DNA of 49,616 nucleotides from Nitrospinota bacterium (GCA_016176845.1 JACOWJ010000026.1:1-49616); one strand, 5' to 3'. Shown: positions 39,134 to 47,930, counted from the first letter of the stretch. Numbers and translations: made by a program. The notes: generated from the letters alone by a model not told the origin.

Positions 39134-39664
39134 TTAGACCTTCTCCACCTGAGAGAATTCTAGCTCCAGGGGTGTGCTCCTTCCGAAGATGGAGACCATC
39201 ACCTTCAGCTTGCCCCTCTCCGGGTTGACTTCGTCGATCACACCGGTGAAATTGGCGAAAGGACCCTGGACGACCTTAACGGTCTCTCCGCGCTCGAACT
39301 CCAGCTTGTGCTTGAGTCTGGGGGCCTTGCCCTCCAACTGCAGCAACAGCTGTTCCGCCTCATGATCCAGCAAAGGGGTAGGGTCGTTCATGCCTCCCAG
39401 GAAGCCGGTCACTTTGGGGGTATTCTTGACGAGATACCACGTGCCCTCGCTCATCTCCATCTCAACGAGGACATACCCCGGGAAGAACTTCCTGGGGATG
39501 ACCCGCTTCTTACCTCCCCGGCTTTCCATGACGTCCTCGCTGGGGATCAAGATGCGGGCGAAAAAATCTTGTAGCCCAGCGCTCTTGATTCGCTCCTCCA
39601 GGCTTGCTTTCACCTGGCCCTCAAAGCCGGAGTAGGTATGGATGACATACCATTTCTTGACCAT
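39134..39664 (-). CDS. nusG: Transcription antitermination/elongation factor NusG
   Basis: 176 aa from the ATG at 39664; a GTG frame four codons earlier overlaps the ribosome site. NGN domain with [19 protein letters not shown] and the [10 protein letters not shown] strand, KOW with [20 protein letters not shown]. NusG promotes processive transcription and links RNA polymerase to the ribosome through S10. The secE-nusG-rplK order is universal. The paralogue at 312-869 is shorter in the linker and probably specialised. Confidence 0.98.
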   Translation of the reverse strand: MVKKWYVIHTYSGFEGQVKASLEERIKSAGLQDFFARILIPSEDVMESRGGKKRVIPRKFFPGYVLVEMEMSEGTWYLVKNTPKVTGFLGGMNDPTPLLDHEAEQLLLQLEGKAPRLKHKLEFERGETVKVVQGPFANFTGVIDEVNPERGKLKVMVSIFGRSTPLELEFSQVEKV

Positions 39665-39672
39665 GGATGAGA

Positions 39673-39891
39673 TCACCTGAGATTCCCGTATTTGATTACT
39701 CCTCCCACCACCTTGGAGAGGAGCAAGTCGACCAGGCCCAGGAACGTTGCGATGAGCAAAACGGAGACGATCACCGCCACGGTGGATGCGATCGTCTCCT
39801 TCCTGGCTGGCCAGGAGACTTTTTTAATCTCTCCCCAAGACTCCTTAGAAAATTGCTGGAATTTCTTGAACTGCTCTATCGGATCGAACAT
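39673..39891 (-). CDS. secE: Protein translocase subunit SecE
   Basis: 72 aa from the ATG at 39891. One transmembrane helix (about residues 36-60) preceded by the conserved amphipathic WGEIKKVSWPARKETIAST. SecE stabilises SecY. The frame continues upstream into tRNA-Trp; a K-rich stretch just before the ATG could be part of a slightly longer protein, but the tRNA 3' end at 39934 limits it. Its stop overlaps the nusG leader. Confidence 0.95.
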   Translation of the reverse strand: MFDPIEQFKKFQQFSKESWGEIKKVSWPARKETIASTVAVIVSVLLIATFLGLVDLLLSKVVGGVIKYGNLR

Positions 39892-39933
39892 CTTCTTTTT
39901 TGCCTTGCTCTTTGCCGTGGGCCCCGAGGAATC

Positions 39934-40010
39934 TGGCAGGCCAGGAGGGATTCGAACCCCCATCCCCCGGATTTGGAGTCCGGTGCTCTAGCCGTTCGAG
40001 CTACTGGCCT
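39934..40010 (-). tRNA. tRNA-Trp (CCA anticodon)
   Basis: AGGCCAG acceptor pairs with CTGGCCT; anticodon loop CTCCAAA gives CCA; T-arm GGGGGTTCGAATCCCTC; the 3' CCA is encoded. It lies between rpmG and secE, a common place for this tRNA. Confidence 0.95.
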
Positions 40011-40041
40011 GCTACCGAAGCATCCCCATTCTCTCTGAATC

Positions 40042-40191
40042 CTATTTGGTTTCCCGATGAGGAGTATGCTGCCGACAGGACCGGCAATATTTCTTCAGCT
40101 CCAGCCGATCCGGATGTTTCTTGCGGTTTTTGTCCGTCGTGTAATTGCGTCCCTTGCACTCGGTGCAAGCCAGAGTAACCGTCTCTCTCAT
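40042..40191 (-). CDS. rpmG: 50S ribosomal protein L33, zinc-binding form
   Basis: 49 aa, found between tRNA-Trp and tRNA-Thr. Product starts [19 protein letters not shown] with Cys9, Cys12, Cys36 and Cys39 as the zinc site, and ends PHRETK. L33 lies near the E site. The slot between tRNA-Thr and rpmG often holds a second tuf, absent here. Confidence 0.96.
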   Translation of the reverse strand: MRETVTLACTECKGRNYTTDKNRKKHPDRLELKKYCRSCRQHTPHRETK

Positions 40192-40225
40192 GCTGTTCCC
40201 TGCCCCTGCAATCCTGACAGCCGAT

Positions 40226-40301
40226 TGGAGCCCACGACCGGATTTGAACCGGTGACCTCCTCATTACCAATGAGGTGCTCTGCCGGCTGAGCTACGTGGG
40301 C
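40226..40301 (-). tRNA. tRNA-Thr (GGT anticodon)
   Basis: GCCCACG/CGTGGGC acceptor; anticodon loop TTGGTAA gives GGT; T-loop GGTTCAAATCC; CCA encoded. Last of the cluster Thr-Tyr-Gly-Thr read along the minus strand. Confidence 0.95.
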
Positions 40302-40373
40302 CATCGATGAGATCCACCACCTGGCTAAAGCGCGCTGCCTGTTGCCCTCCCCAGGATCATACCTCCGTAAAAA

Positions 40374-40449
40374 TGGAGCGGGAAACGGGATTCGAACCCG
40401 CGACCCTCAGCTTGGAAGGCTGATGCTCTACCAACTGAGCTATTCCCGC
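40374..40449 (-). tRNA. tRNA-Gly (TCC anticodon)
   Basis: GCGGGAA acceptor, D-arm AGCTCAGTTGGTAGAGC, anticodon loop CTTCCAA gives TCC, T-arm GCGGGTTCGAATCCCGT, CCA encoded. Confidence 0.95.
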
Positions 40450-40492
40450 CCAGGTTTCCTGTAAGCCGGCCCAAACCGATTTAGAACCCTGA

Positions 40493-40575
40493 TGGGGAGG
40501 GGAGGATTCGAACCTCCGAAGGCTGTCGCCGACAGATTTACAGTCTGTTCCCTTTGGCCGCTCGGGAACCTCCCC
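40493..40575 (-). tRNA. tRNA-Tyr (GTA anticodon)
   Basis: An 83-nt class II tRNA with a long variable arm (GTCGGCGACAGCCTTCG). Acceptor GGGGAGG, anticodon loop CTGTAAA gives GTA. The CCA end is not encoded (discriminator A followed by TCA), unlike its neighbours. Confidence 0.94.
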
Positions 40576-40640
40576 AGGAAACCGCCTCCCATGCTCTTTC
40601 TCTTCCGGAAGAAAAGGCCCTCTTCTCTCTTTCGCACCTC

Positions 40641-40716
40641 TGGAGCTGGCGAAGGGATTTGAACCCCCGACCCACTGATTACAAATCAGTTGCTCTACCT
40701 GCTGAGCTACGCCAGC
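40641..40716 (-). tRNA. tRNA-Thr (TGT anticodon)
   Basis: GCTGGCG/CGCCAGC acceptor; anticodon loop TTTGTAA gives TGT; CCA encoded. First gene after the cluster promoter. Confidence 0.95.
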
Positions 40717-40731
40717 GCACAAGAAAACATA

Positions 40732-40760
40732 AATATAGAGGGATTCACTTTTTTTGTCAA
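40732..40760 (-). promoter_or_regulatory. Sigma70 promoter of the tRNA-rpmG-secE cluster
   Basis: Minus strand TTGACA at 40760-40755, 17-nt spacer, TATATT at 40737-40732, about 16 nt before tRNA-Thr. This is the likely entry point of the superoperon. Confidence 0.9.
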
Positions 40761-40792
40761 GGAGAAATGTTCGCGGATTCTCAGGGATTTTG

Positions 40793-40817
40793 GGGGAAAT
40801 ATCGCTCGATTTTCCCC
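40793..40817 (-). terminator. Hairpin downstream of cysS, possible terminator
   Basis: GGGGAAA (40793-40799) pairs with TTTCCCC (40811-40817), with TCG/CGA inside. It lies 42 nt after the cysS stop but is followed by CCAAAATCCC rather than a U-run on the minus strand. On the plus strand a CTTTTTC tract follows, but no plus-strand gene ends here. Confidence 0.35.
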
Positions 40818-40858
40818 TTTTTCTCCATCATTTGGCAAATTGCCCCTGTGCCCTCCCC

Positions 40859-42400
40859 TTATCCCCGAAATCGGATGCCGGTCCCGGCCGGAGTATCCTC
40901 CAGGGTAATCCCCTCCCGAGACAGCTCCTCGCGAATCCGGTCGGCCTCAGGCCAATCCTTCCCCTGACGGGCATGGTCCCTTCGCACGATCCGCTCCTTC
41001 AACCGGACCAGCTCGTCGGGAGACAACCAGCGGCAGATCTCCCCTTCGCCCCGCTCCACGGCTGCCACCAGGTCGACCCACGCGAAGCTGGCTCCCCGCT
41101 CTTCCTCCAATGGGTAGTCCGCCGGCGCCGAAAGGAAGAGGCCCAGCACCCGCCCTACGCCCAGCATCTCCTCCCAGGCCTCTCGCAACAGGGAGACGGC
41201 CGCTGGCCTGCCATCAGCCCCCTCCAGGAGCTGGCCCAGCCGTTTGCCCCACTGAAACAGGTAGCCCAGAGCCCTCGCGGTGTTGAAATCGTTGTCCATG
41301 GCCTCTTCAAACCGACCCCGCCAGAGTTGCAACTCCCGGTAGAGGCTCCGCTCTTCGTCGTTGAGCGCTTCCACCACAATGCCGCCGGGCATCCCTGTCC
41401 CCCGCTCCTTCAGGACCTCCTCCAGCTGCCGCCGCAGCCGATACAGCTCGTTGAGGCCCCGGTGGCTCTGCTCGACGTGCTGGGGAGCGAAATCGATGGG
41501 ACTGCGATAATGCTTGGACAACAGAAAGAGCCGAATCACCTCGGGATGATACCGCTCCAGGATCTCCGCGATGGTGAAGAAGTTCCCGGCCGACTTGGAC
41601 ATCTTCTCCTGGTTGATGTTGATGAAGCCATTGTGGACCCAATAGCGGGCGAATGGGCGGCCCGTATAGGCCTCGGATTGCGCGATCTCGTTCTCATGGT
41701 GGGGGAAGATCAGGTCCTGCCCTCCCCCATGGATATCGAATCCCTCCCCCAGGTATTTCATGCTCATGGCGGAGCACTCGATGTGCCACCCCGGACGTCC
41801 CTTTCCCCAAGGGCTGTCCCAGGCCGGCTCGCCTGGTTTGCCGGCCTTCCATAAGGCGAAATCCAGGGGGTTGGCCTTCCGCGCGTCCACCTCGATGCGG
41901 GCCCCCGCCTGCAGCTCTTGGAGGTTCCTGCCCGAGAGCCTACCGTAGGAAGGAAACCTCTCCACCGCGTAATAGATGTCCCCATCCACGGGATAGGCAT
42001 ACCCTTTGGCGATCAGACCCTGGATGAGCTCGATGATCTCGGGCAGGTGCTCGGTCACGCGGGGCTCCACCTGAGGCCTTTCAACCCTCAGGGCAGCCAT
42101 ATCCTGCTGGAACCTCTCGATGTACCTCCCCACGACTTCCTCGCAGCCGGCTCCCTCCCGTTGGGCCCGGGCGATGATCTTGTCATCGATATCGGTAAAG
42201 TTCCGCACGTAAGTGACCTCGTACCCCCGGTACTTCAGGTAGCGGGAGATCACATCGAAGACGACAAAAGCCCGCGCATGCCCCACGTGGCAGAGGTCGT
42301 AGGCGGTGATCCCGCACACGTACATCCCCACCTTCCCCTCCCGCAGGGGATGGAAAAGCTCCTTCTTCTGCGTCAACGTGTTGTAAATCTTTAAGGCCAT
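40859..42400 (-). CDS. cysS: Cysteinyl-tRNA synthetase
   Basis: 513 aa from the ATG at 42400 (MALKIYNTLTQKKELFHP). Class I synthetase with HVGH at about 38-41 (the HIGH motif), KMSKS in EKMSKSAGN near residue 267, and catalytic-zinc ligand Cys29 in MYVCGIT. It charges tRNA-Cys and may also persulfidate proteins. Last gene of the ispD-ispF-cysS run; its position beside the tRNA cluster is common in deltaproteobacteria. Confidence 0.97.
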   Translation of the reverse strand: MALKIYNTLTQKKELFHPLREGKVGMYVCGITAYDLCHVGHARAFVVFDVISRYLKYRGYEVTYVRNFTDIDDKIIARAQREGAGCEEVVGRYIERFQQDMAALRVERPQVEPRVTEHLPEIIELIQGLIAKGYAYPVDGDIYYAVERFPSYGRLSGRNLQELQAGARIEVDARKANPLDFALWKAGKPGEPAWDSPWGKGRPGWHIECSAMSMKYLGEGFDIHGGGQDLIFPHHENEIAQSEAYTGRPFARYWVHNGFININQEKMSKSAGNFFTIAEILERYHPEVIRLFLLSKHYRSPIDFAPQHVEQSHRGLNELYRLRRQLEEVLKERGTGMPGGIVVEALNDEERSLYRELQLWRGRFEEAMDNDFNTARALGYLFQWGKRLGQLLEGADGRPAAVSLLREAWEEMLGVGRVLGLFLSAPADYPLEEERGASFAWVDLVAAVERGEGEICRWLSPDELVRLKERIVRRDHARQGKDWPEADRIREELSREGITLEDTPAGTGIRFRG

Positions 42401-42419
42401 TGCGCGCTCTTCTCCATCC

Positions 42420-42911
42420 TCAGCCGATCCTCGTCCCATCCCGAATCCGGATCAACACCACCGCGTAAGCGGCGATCCCCTCTCCACGTCCCGGAAACCC
42501 CAGCCCCTCCGTGGTCTTAGCCTTTACGTTGGCGGCTCCCGGAGAGATGCCCAGGAGTTGGGCCAGGACCTCGCCCATCTGGGAAAGATAGGGCTGAAGC
42601 TTGGGGGCTTGGGCCACCACGGTGGCATCGAGGTTGACCACCTCTACCCCCTTCCTTTCCGCCAGGGCAACGACCTCCCCGAGCAGCACTCGGCTGGAGA
42701 TATCCTGGTATCGCGGCGAAGAGTCGGGAAAATGTTTCCCCATATCTCCCTCTGCCATCGCCCCCAGCAAGGCATCGCAGACCGCATGGATCAGGACATC
42801 CGCATCGGAATGGCCATCCAGCCCGCGATCGTAAGGCACCTCTACCCCCCCCAAGACCAACCTTCTGCCCTCGGCCAGGGGATGGACATCATAACCGAAA
42901 CCGATCCTCAC
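42420..42911 (-). CDS. ispF: 2-C-methyl-D-erythritol 2,4-cyclodiphosphate synthase
   Basis: 163 aa from a GTG at 42911 that overlaps the ispD stop as GTGA. Metal ligands Asp8 and His10 in GYDVHPL and the His of LDGHSDADVLIHAV are present, and the C-terminus has KAKTTEGLGFPGRGEGIAAYA. Fifth enzyme of the MEP isoprenoid route, making MEcPP in the cytoplasm. The overlap suggests coupled or cofolded expression with ispD. Confidence 0.97.
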   Translation of the reverse strand: MRIGFGYDVHPLAEGRRLVLGGVEVPYDRGLDGHSDADVLIHAVCDALLGAMAEGDMGKHFPDSSPRYQDISSRVLLGEVVALAERKGVEVVNLDATVVAQAPKLQPYLSQMGEVLAQLLGISPGAANVKAKTTEGLGFPGRGEGIAAYAVVLIRIRDGTRIG

Positions 42912-43624
42912 GCATACCCCTTCTCCAGAATCCACTCTGCCAACTGCAGGTCCGCCTGAACGGTCACCTTGAGGTTGTAAGACTCCCCCGAGATCACCCG
43001 GACGGGATGGCCGGTCCGCTCCACCAAACAGGCCTCATCGGTGGCCCAAAACCCTTCGGCTACGGCCATCTCCAGGGCCTCCCTTAAAAGGGGGAGCCGA
43101 AAGGCCTGGGGGGTCTGAACTTGCCATAGCCGCCTTCGGTCCAGGGTGCGGCAGACGATGCCTTCTTCATCCACCTCCTTGATGGTATCGACGCAGGGAA
43201 GGGCGGCAACCGCCGCCCCAAAGAGCTCTGCTGCCCGGAGCGTTTCCTGGAGAAGGCGCGCACTGACGAAGGGTCGGACCCCATCATGGATCAGGACCAG
43301 CTCCGGACGGCCCTGCAGCCGGCTAAACCCCCGATAGACCGAGTCCTGCCGCTCCGGTCCACCCGCAACCACCTCCACCACCTTGTCCAACCCGTAAGGC
43401 ACGACCACCTCGCGTTGACAGTAAGCCACCTCTTCTGGAGGAACGATCGGATAGATGGCGCCAATGAGAGGGCATTCCTGAAGCCTCTGAAGCGTGTGGG
43501 CGAGCAAGGGTTTTCCCTTTAAGGCGCGGAACTGCTTGGGGATCTCCCCTCCCAGCCGACGGCCAGACCCGGCGGCCGGGACCAAGGCCACCACACGCGT
43601 CGCTTCTTTCGCCTCCGCCTTCAT
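42908..43624 (-). CDS. ispD: 2-C-methyl-D-erythritol 4-phosphate cytidylyltransferase
   Basis: 238 aa from the ATG at 43624, overlapping the PIN/TRAM stop as ATGA. Nucleotidyltransferase signature PAAGSGRRLGGEIPKQF at about 14-30 and the substrate loop VLIHDGVRPFVS and QTPQAFR are intact. Third step of the MEP pathway, transferring CMP from CTP. With ispF it supplies isoprenoid precursors. Confidence 0.97.
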   Translation of the reverse strand: MKAEAKEATRVVALVPAAGSGRRLGGEIPKQFRALKGKPLLAHTLQRLQECPLIGAIYPIVPPEEVAYCQREVVVPYGLDKVVEVVAGGPERQDSVYRGFSRLQGRPELVLIHDGVRPFVSARLLQETLRAAELFGAAVAALPCVDTIKEVDEEGIVCRTLDRRRLWQVQTPQAFRLPLLREALEMAVAEGFWATDEACLVERTGHPVRVISGESYNLKVTVQADLQLAEWILEKGYA

Positions 43625-44691
43625 CGGCCCTGGCTTTCCTCCTCCTTCGCTTTGCTGAAGGCCCAAAGGCTGGAGGTATGTTCCGTCTTTCCCCTCTCAA
43701 ACTCCTCTTTGAGGCGGGCGAAGATCATCCGGCCCGCGGTGGTCTGCAGGATGCTCGTCACGGCCACCTCCACGTTTCTCCCGATCTGTTTCTTGGCGTT
43801 ATCGATCACCACCATGGTCCCATCGTCCAGGTAGCCCACACCCTGTCCGTATTCCTTGCCTTCTCGCAGGACGAACACGTTCATGATTTCGCCGGGAAGC
43901 ACAACCGGCTTCAAGGCGTTGGCCAACTGGTTGATGTTGAGCACCGTCACCCCTTGAAGCTCAGCGATCTTGTTGAGGTTGAAATCGTTCGTCAAGATCT
44001 TCCCGCTGATCAGTTTCCCCAGGGCCACCAATTTGGTGTCCACCTCCTTCAGCTTGGGGAAATCCTGTTCGATGATCTGGACGTCGAGATCGGCGTTTTT
44101 CTGGATCTGATGAAGGATCTCCAGGCCCCGCCGGCCTCGATTCCGTCGCACTGAATCAGAAGAGTCCGCGATATACTGTAGCTCCTTGAGGACAAACTGA
44201 GGGATCACCAGGGATCCCTCGATGAAGCCGGTCTCACAAATATCTGCGATCCTTCCATCGATGATCACACTGGTGTCCAGGATTTTAAAGTTATTTTCCG
44301 AGTATCTTTTGAGGCCGGAGGTCTTCCTCGTCTCCTCGCCCAGCCCCAACTCCCCGCCTTTGCGGATCCCCAACAGCGTCCCCAGGTAACCAAAGGCCAC
44401 GCTCAAAAGGATCTTAAAGGTGTCTCTCAAGGAAAGATCGAAGCTCGATCCCAGGAAAAAGGAGTAGACGATCATATTGGCCGTGAACAGGCCCATGGAT
44501 AAACCCAAGAAACCACCGAGGATGCTTTTGGCGGAAGCCTTTCCCAATGCCTCTCCCAACCAAAGGATGATCAGAGACAGGACAAGGCCGCTAACCCCTC
44601 CTATAAAGGCAAACCGGTAGTCATGAGATAGCGTGAAAGCCCATTGGATGCCCAGGAAGATATTCGCTGTCCCAAAGAGCATTTGAATCAT
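43621..44691 (-). CDS. PIN/TRAM-domain membrane protein (YacL-like)
   Basis: 356 aa from an ATG at 44691 (AGGA 5 nt upstream); a GTG at 44730 is an alternative. Four hydrophobic segments in residues 1-115 are followed by a PIN domain (KILDTSVIIDGRIADICE, about 135-265, with acidic residues of a PIN ribonuclease site) and a C-terminal TRAM domain (VLPGEIMNVFVLREGKE). Family members are proposed membrane-bound RNases of unknown target; the Bacillus relative sits beside ispD as here. Confidence 0.9.
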   Translation of the reverse strand: MIQMLFGTANIFLGIQWAFTLSHDYRFAFIGGVSGLVLSLIILWLGEALGKASAKSILGGFLGLSMGLFTANMIVYSFFLGSSFDLSLRDTFKILLSVAFGYLGTLLGIRKGGELGLGEETRKTSGLKRYSENNFKILDTSVIIDGRIADICETGFIEGSLVIPQFVLKELQYIADSSDSVRRNRGRRGLEILHQIQKNADLDVQIIEQDFPKLKEVDTKLVALGKLISGKILTNDFNLNKIAELQGVTVLNINQLANALKPVVLPGEIMNVFVLREGKEYGQGVGYLDDGTMVVIDNAKKQIGRNVEVAVTSILQTTAGRMIFARLKEEFERGKTEHTSSLWAFSKAKEEESQGR

Positions 44692-44756
44692 AGATATCCT
44701 GTTCTTCCATTCTCTTAAAATCGTTATCACCCCCTTAACTCATCAAATAGACAACT

Positions 44757-44798
44757 GTCCCCTTTGAGCTTGACAAAAGGGACCTCATTTGCTAATTA
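44757..44798 (+). promoter_or_regulatory. Putative promoter and palindromic operator upstream of ald
   Basis: TTGACA at 44770-44775, 17-nt spacer, TAATTA at 44793-44798 (weak). GTCCCCTTT (44757-44765) and AAAAGGGAC (44775-44783) form an imperfect 9-bp palindrome around the -35, suggesting a repressor site. The palindrome and hexamers are visible; regulation is inference. Confidence 0.45.
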
Positions 44799-44863
44799 GA
44801 AAGAGGTTTTTTCAGGGGCTTCGCCCAGAGCTCTCCCTATCCTTTAACTGAGAAAGGTTCGCC

Positions 44864-46021
44864 GTGATCTTCGGCATTCCCAAAGAAATCAAAGAGCACG
44901 AATACCGCGTGGCTATCGTGCCAGCCGGGGTTAGAACCTTGGTGCAGGTCGGCCACCGGGTCTTGATCGAGAAAGGGGCCGGCCTGGGAAGCGATATCTC
45001 GGACGAGGAGTTCCAAAGGGCAGGGGCAACGCTCCTCCCTTCCCGAGAGGAGGTCTTCGGAGAGGCTGAGATGATCATGAAGGTCAAGGAGCCTCTGCCC
45101 GAAGAGTATGGCCTCTTACGGACCGGACAAATCCTTTATTCTTACCTCCATCTGGCGGCCTCCCCTTCCCTGACTCAAGCCCTCTTAGAAAGGGAGATCA
45201 TCGGGGTCGCTTATGAGACGGTCCAGTTGGAGAGCGGCCTGTTGCCCCTGCTGACTCCTATGAGCGAGATAGCGGGCAGAATGGCGATCCAAGAAGGGGC
45301 CAAATACTTGGAAAAGGAAGAGGGTGGGCGTGGCGTCCTCTTGGGAGGAGTCCCTGGCGTCGAGCCTGGCCGGGTCACCATCCTGGGCGGCGGCATCGTG
45401 GGCACCAACGCGGCCAAAATCGCCGTTGGGCTGGGGGCCGACACGACCTTGCTGGACATCCACCATGCGAAGCTAGCCTACCTCGATGACCTCTTCGGCA
45501 ATCGGATCAAGGCGCTGATGTCGAACTACCCTAACATCTTGCAGGCCCTGAGCATGGCCGATGTCGTTGTGGGAAGCGTCTTAATCCCTGGAGCCAAAGC
45601 CCCCCGTCTGATCACAGAAGAGATGTTGGATACGATGAAAAAGGGCTCCGTCTTAATCGATGTCGCGATCGACCAGGGTGGCTGTGCTGAGTCCTCCAGG
45701 CCTACCTCCCTCAGTCATCCCACTTACGTCCATCAGGGCGTCATCCACTACTGCGTGACCAATATGCCCAGCGCCGTTGCCCGGACCTCCACGTACGCCT
45801 TAACCAACACGACCCTTCCCTACGTCCTCCTAATTGCAAATCATGGCTTCCGCAAAGCCCTCCAAGAAGACTCCGCCCTGGCCAAAGGGCTTAATCTATT
45901 CGCCGGCAAGGTCACCCACCGGGCGGTAGCCCAAGAGCTCGGATATCGCTACTTTTCTCCCATCTCGCTCTTAAATAAACGCCTCTCTCGATCCGCTTAT
46001 TCCACCGAGACGACTTCTTGA
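44864..46021 (+). CDS. ald: Alanine dehydrogenase
   Basis: 385 aa (family about 371) starting at a GTG with GAAAGGT upstream. NAD-dependent interconversion of alanine with pyruvate and ammonia. Catalytic residues align with the M. tuberculosis enzyme: Arg15, Lys75, His96 and Asp270, with the dinucleotide loop GGGIVG at 175-180. The extra C-terminal residues (about 12) extend into the convergent overlap with nfu. It stands alone on the plus strand with its own promoter. Confidence 0.96.
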   Translation: MIFGIPKEIKEHEYRVAIVPAGVRTLVQVGHRVLIEKGAGLGSDISDEEFQRAGATLLPSREEVFGEAEMIMKVKEPLPEEYGLLRTGQILYSYLHLAASPSLTQALLEREIIGVAYETVQLESGLLPLLTPMSEIAGRMAIQEGAKYLEKEEGGRGVLLGGVPGVEPGRVTILGGGIVGTNAAKIAVGLGADTTLLDIHHAKLAYLDDLFGNRIKALMSNYPNILQALSMADVVVGSVLIPGAKAPRLITEEMLDTMKKGSVLIDVAIDQGGCAESSRPTSLSHPTYVHQGVIHYCVTNMPSAVARTSTYALTNTTLPYVLLIANHGFRKALQEDSALAKGLNLFAGKVTHRAVAQELGYRYFSPISLLNKRLSRSAYSTETTS

Positions 46022-46218
46022 ACCTCGGGGATTTCTTCCTTAAGTTTTCTCTCCACGCCCATCTTCAGCGTCATCTGGGAGGCGGGACAACTCCCGCACG
46101 CCCCCGTCAGCCGCACTTTCACAATACCTCCATCCACTTCTACCAGCTCGACGTCTCCACCCTCGTACTGCAGAAATGGCCGAATCTTCTCTAGAACCTG
46201 CTCGATCCGCTCACGCAT
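45997..46218 (-). CDS. NifU-like (Nfu) iron-sulfur scaffold domain protein
   Basis: 73 aa, a lone NifU C-terminal domain with CGSCP (Cys41, Cys44) that can carry a bridging 4Fe-4S cluster between two copies. Starts at an ATG with GGAG 8 nt upstream. Such proteins deliver Fe-S clusters to apo-enzymes. Its 3' end overlaps ald by 25 nt tail to tail. Its own promoter lies at 46297-46325. Confidence 0.93.
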   Translation of the reverse strand: MRERIEQVLEKIRPFLQYEGGDVELVEVDGGIVKVRLTGACGSCPASQMTLKMGVERKLKEEIPEVQEVVSVE

Positions 46219-46296
46219 CCACGGCTCTCCTTATGGAAATACGAATAATCTCTTTGGGCTCGCCGGTTCCGGCTATCCCAAAAAATAACCAGTGTA

Positions 46297-46325
46297 ATTC
46301 TAACATATCCCGTTCCCGAAGGCAA
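46297..46325 (-). promoter_or_regulatory. Sigma70 promoter for nfu
   Basis: Minus strand TTGCCT at 46325-46320, 17-nt spacer, TAGAAT at 46302-46297. It lies just after the mogA stop (46334), so nfu is probably transcribed separately from mogA, with a leader of about 75 nt holding the palindrome GCCGGAACCGGC. Confidence 0.7.
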
Positions 46326-46333
46326 GATCACTT

Positions 46334-46831
46334 TCAGGGGGTTTCCGTACCGCATTCCCCCGGATCCCCCAAGAGCTTCTCGATGGCATGCGGCAGAACC
46401 GGAAGGATGACGGCCAGGTTCTCCCTGGCTCCCTTGGGGCTACCCGGCAGATTCACGATCAGGGTTCCCTTGCGAATGCCCGCCACTGCCCGGGAGAGCA
46501 TGGCCAGAGGGGTCACCTTCAGGCCCTCCATGCGCATCGCCTCGGCCAGGCCTGGCACTTCCCGCTCGATGACCGCAGCGGTCGCCTCCGGCGTCACATC
46601 CCTCGGCGCCAGGCCCGTCCCCCCAGTGGTGACCACCAGGTCCACCTCGCCTCCATCCGCCAGGTCCCGCAGAGACTGGGCAATCTCCTCCTTCTCGTCC
46701 GGGAGGATTCGGTAATGGCACAGCTGGTACGGGGGAGCGGTAAGCATCTCCCGGATGGCGGCACCGCTTCGATCCTCTCGCTCACCTCGGGCTCCTTTAT
46801 CGCTGATGGTCAGGACGGCATAACGAATCAT
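46334..46831 (-). CDS. mogA: Molybdopterin adenylyltransferase-like protein (MogA/MoaB)
   Basis: 165 aa from the ATG at 46831 (MIRYAVLTISDKGARGEREDRSG); the frame extends upstream into fmdB sequence. The MPT-binding motif TTGGTGLAPRDVTPEAT (about 78-94) and NLPGSPKGARENL are complete. It activates molybdopterin for Mo/W insertion in cofactor synthesis. The neighbour fmdB was first named from a molybdenum formylmethanofuran operon, which fits a loose functional link. The start has no strong ribosome site. Confidence 0.9.
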   Translation of the reverse strand: MIRYAVLTISDKGARGEREDRSGAAIREMLTAPPYQLCHYRILPDEKEEIAQSLRDLADGGEVDLVVTTGGTGLAPRDVTPEATAAVIEREVPGLAEAMRMEGLKVTPLAMLSRAVAGIRKGTLIVNLPGSPKGARENLAVILPVLPHAIEKLLGDPGECGTETP

Positions 46832-46856
46832 CCGTGAGGGAACCCCATTCCTGGTA

Positions 46857-47075
46857 TCAATGGCAGCTGCTGCAACTGCTCGCGGTACAGGAGCCGCAGT
46901 TGCCCCCTCCCATGGAGCTGGAAAAGCTGCTGCCGCTCTTAATGCCGAAAACGGAGAATTTCTTTTCGATCTCCGGAGTCCCACAATCGGGACAGTGTAT
47001 CTCTCGGGAGGAAGAGAGGACCAACTTTTCGAAGTCCTTCTCGCACTTGAGACAATGAAACTCATAAAGGGGCAT
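46857..47075 (-). CDS. FmdB-family zinc-ribbon protein
   Basis: 72 aa. The domain MPLYEFHCLKCEKDFEKL with a second CPDCG forms a four-cysteine zinc ribbon in residues 1-32. A Ser/Gly linker leads to a second cysteine set (CGSCTASSCSSCH) at the C-terminus, common in this family. GGAGG precedes the ATG. FmdB proteins are proposed regulators but the target is unknown. Confidence 0.92.
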   Translation of the reverse strand: MPLYEFHCLKCEKDFEKLVLSSSREIHCPDCGTPEIEKKFSVFGIKSGSSFSSSMGGGNCGSCTASSCSSCH

Positions 47076-47104
47076 AGATGGTTACCTCCTTGATTACCGC
47101 CCAG

Positions 47105-47749
47105 CTATTTGGGGACCTTTTCCCAATCGGCCAGGAATCGCTCGATCCCGATATCGGTTAATGGGTGCTTCACCAGCTGCTCGATCACCTTGAAGGGGAT
47201 GGTGGCAACATGGGCCCCCATGAGGGCAGCGGACACCACATGCAAGGGATGGCGAATGCTGGCCACGATGATCTCGGTGGAGAAGGCATAGTTTTGGTAG
47301 ATGGTCAGGATCTGCTCGACCAACTCCATCCCCCCGTGGCCGATATCATCCAGTCGGCCCACGAAGGGGCTAACGTAACGGGCCCCGGCCTTGGCCGCCA
47401 GGAGGGCCTGGGTGGGGGAGAAGAGCAGTGTGACATTGCTGTCAATCCCCTCCTCTTTCAGGATCCGGGTGGCTTTGAGCCCCTCGGTGGTCATGGGGAT
47501 CTTGATGACAATATTTCGGCTGATCTCTGCCAACACTCTGGCCTCTCGCACCATCCCCGGCGCCTCGTGGCTCACCACCTCCGCGCTGATAGGGCCATCG
47601 ATGATTGCGCAGATCTCCTCGATCAGCTCTCGGAAGCTCCTCTTCTCTTTGGCTACCAGAGACGGATTGGTGGTGACCCCATCGATCACGCCCCAGCTAT
47701 TGGCCTCGCGGATCTCCTGGATATTGGCCGTATCGATAAAGAATTTCAT
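47105..47749 (-). CDS. Transaldolase-like protein (TalC/fructose-6-phosphate aldolase)
   Basis: 214 aa, the short single-domain type. Class I aldolase with Schiff-base Lys83 in VIKIPMT; the start [20 protein letters not shown] is typical. Members act as transaldolase or fructose-6-phosphate aldolase; which one cannot be told here. GGAGG lies 5-9 nt before the ATG. Probably leads the fmdB-mogA transcript. Confidence 0.92.
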   Translation of the reverse strand: MKFFIDTANIQEIREANSWGVIDGVTTNPSLVAKEKRSFRELIEEICAIIDGPISAEVVSHEAPGMVREARVLAEISRNIVIKIPMTTEGLKATRILKEEGIDSNVTLLFSPTQALLAAKAGARYVSPFVGRLDDIGHGGMELVEQILTIYQNYAFSTEIIVASIRHPLHVVSAALMGAHVATIPFKVIEQLVKHPLTDIGIERFLADWEKVPK

Positions 47750-47768
47750 AAATTCCTCCGCTCTCTCC

Positions 47769-47830
47769 CTGCCTCAGTCATCAAGCACCATAGCCCGCTT
47801 CGCGAGCGGGAATTCTTACCTATGAGGCAG
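47769..47830. repeat. Nested palindromic element
   Basis: CTGCCTCA (47769-47776) pairs with TGAGGCAG (47823-47830), and inside CCCGCT (47794-47799) with AGCGGG (47805-47810). It sits between the divergent transaldolase and dehydrogenase genes. The 47750-48108 gap otherwise holds one promoter and a long leader. Confidence 0.65.
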
Positions 47831-47930
47831 ATTACCTCCGGTGATGGAGAAAGTCAAGGGGGTTTTTCAGCTTGTGATCCGGGTCGCAGCGGAACCCAAG
47901 ATGAATGAAGGAGCACGCCGTTATTGGGGA

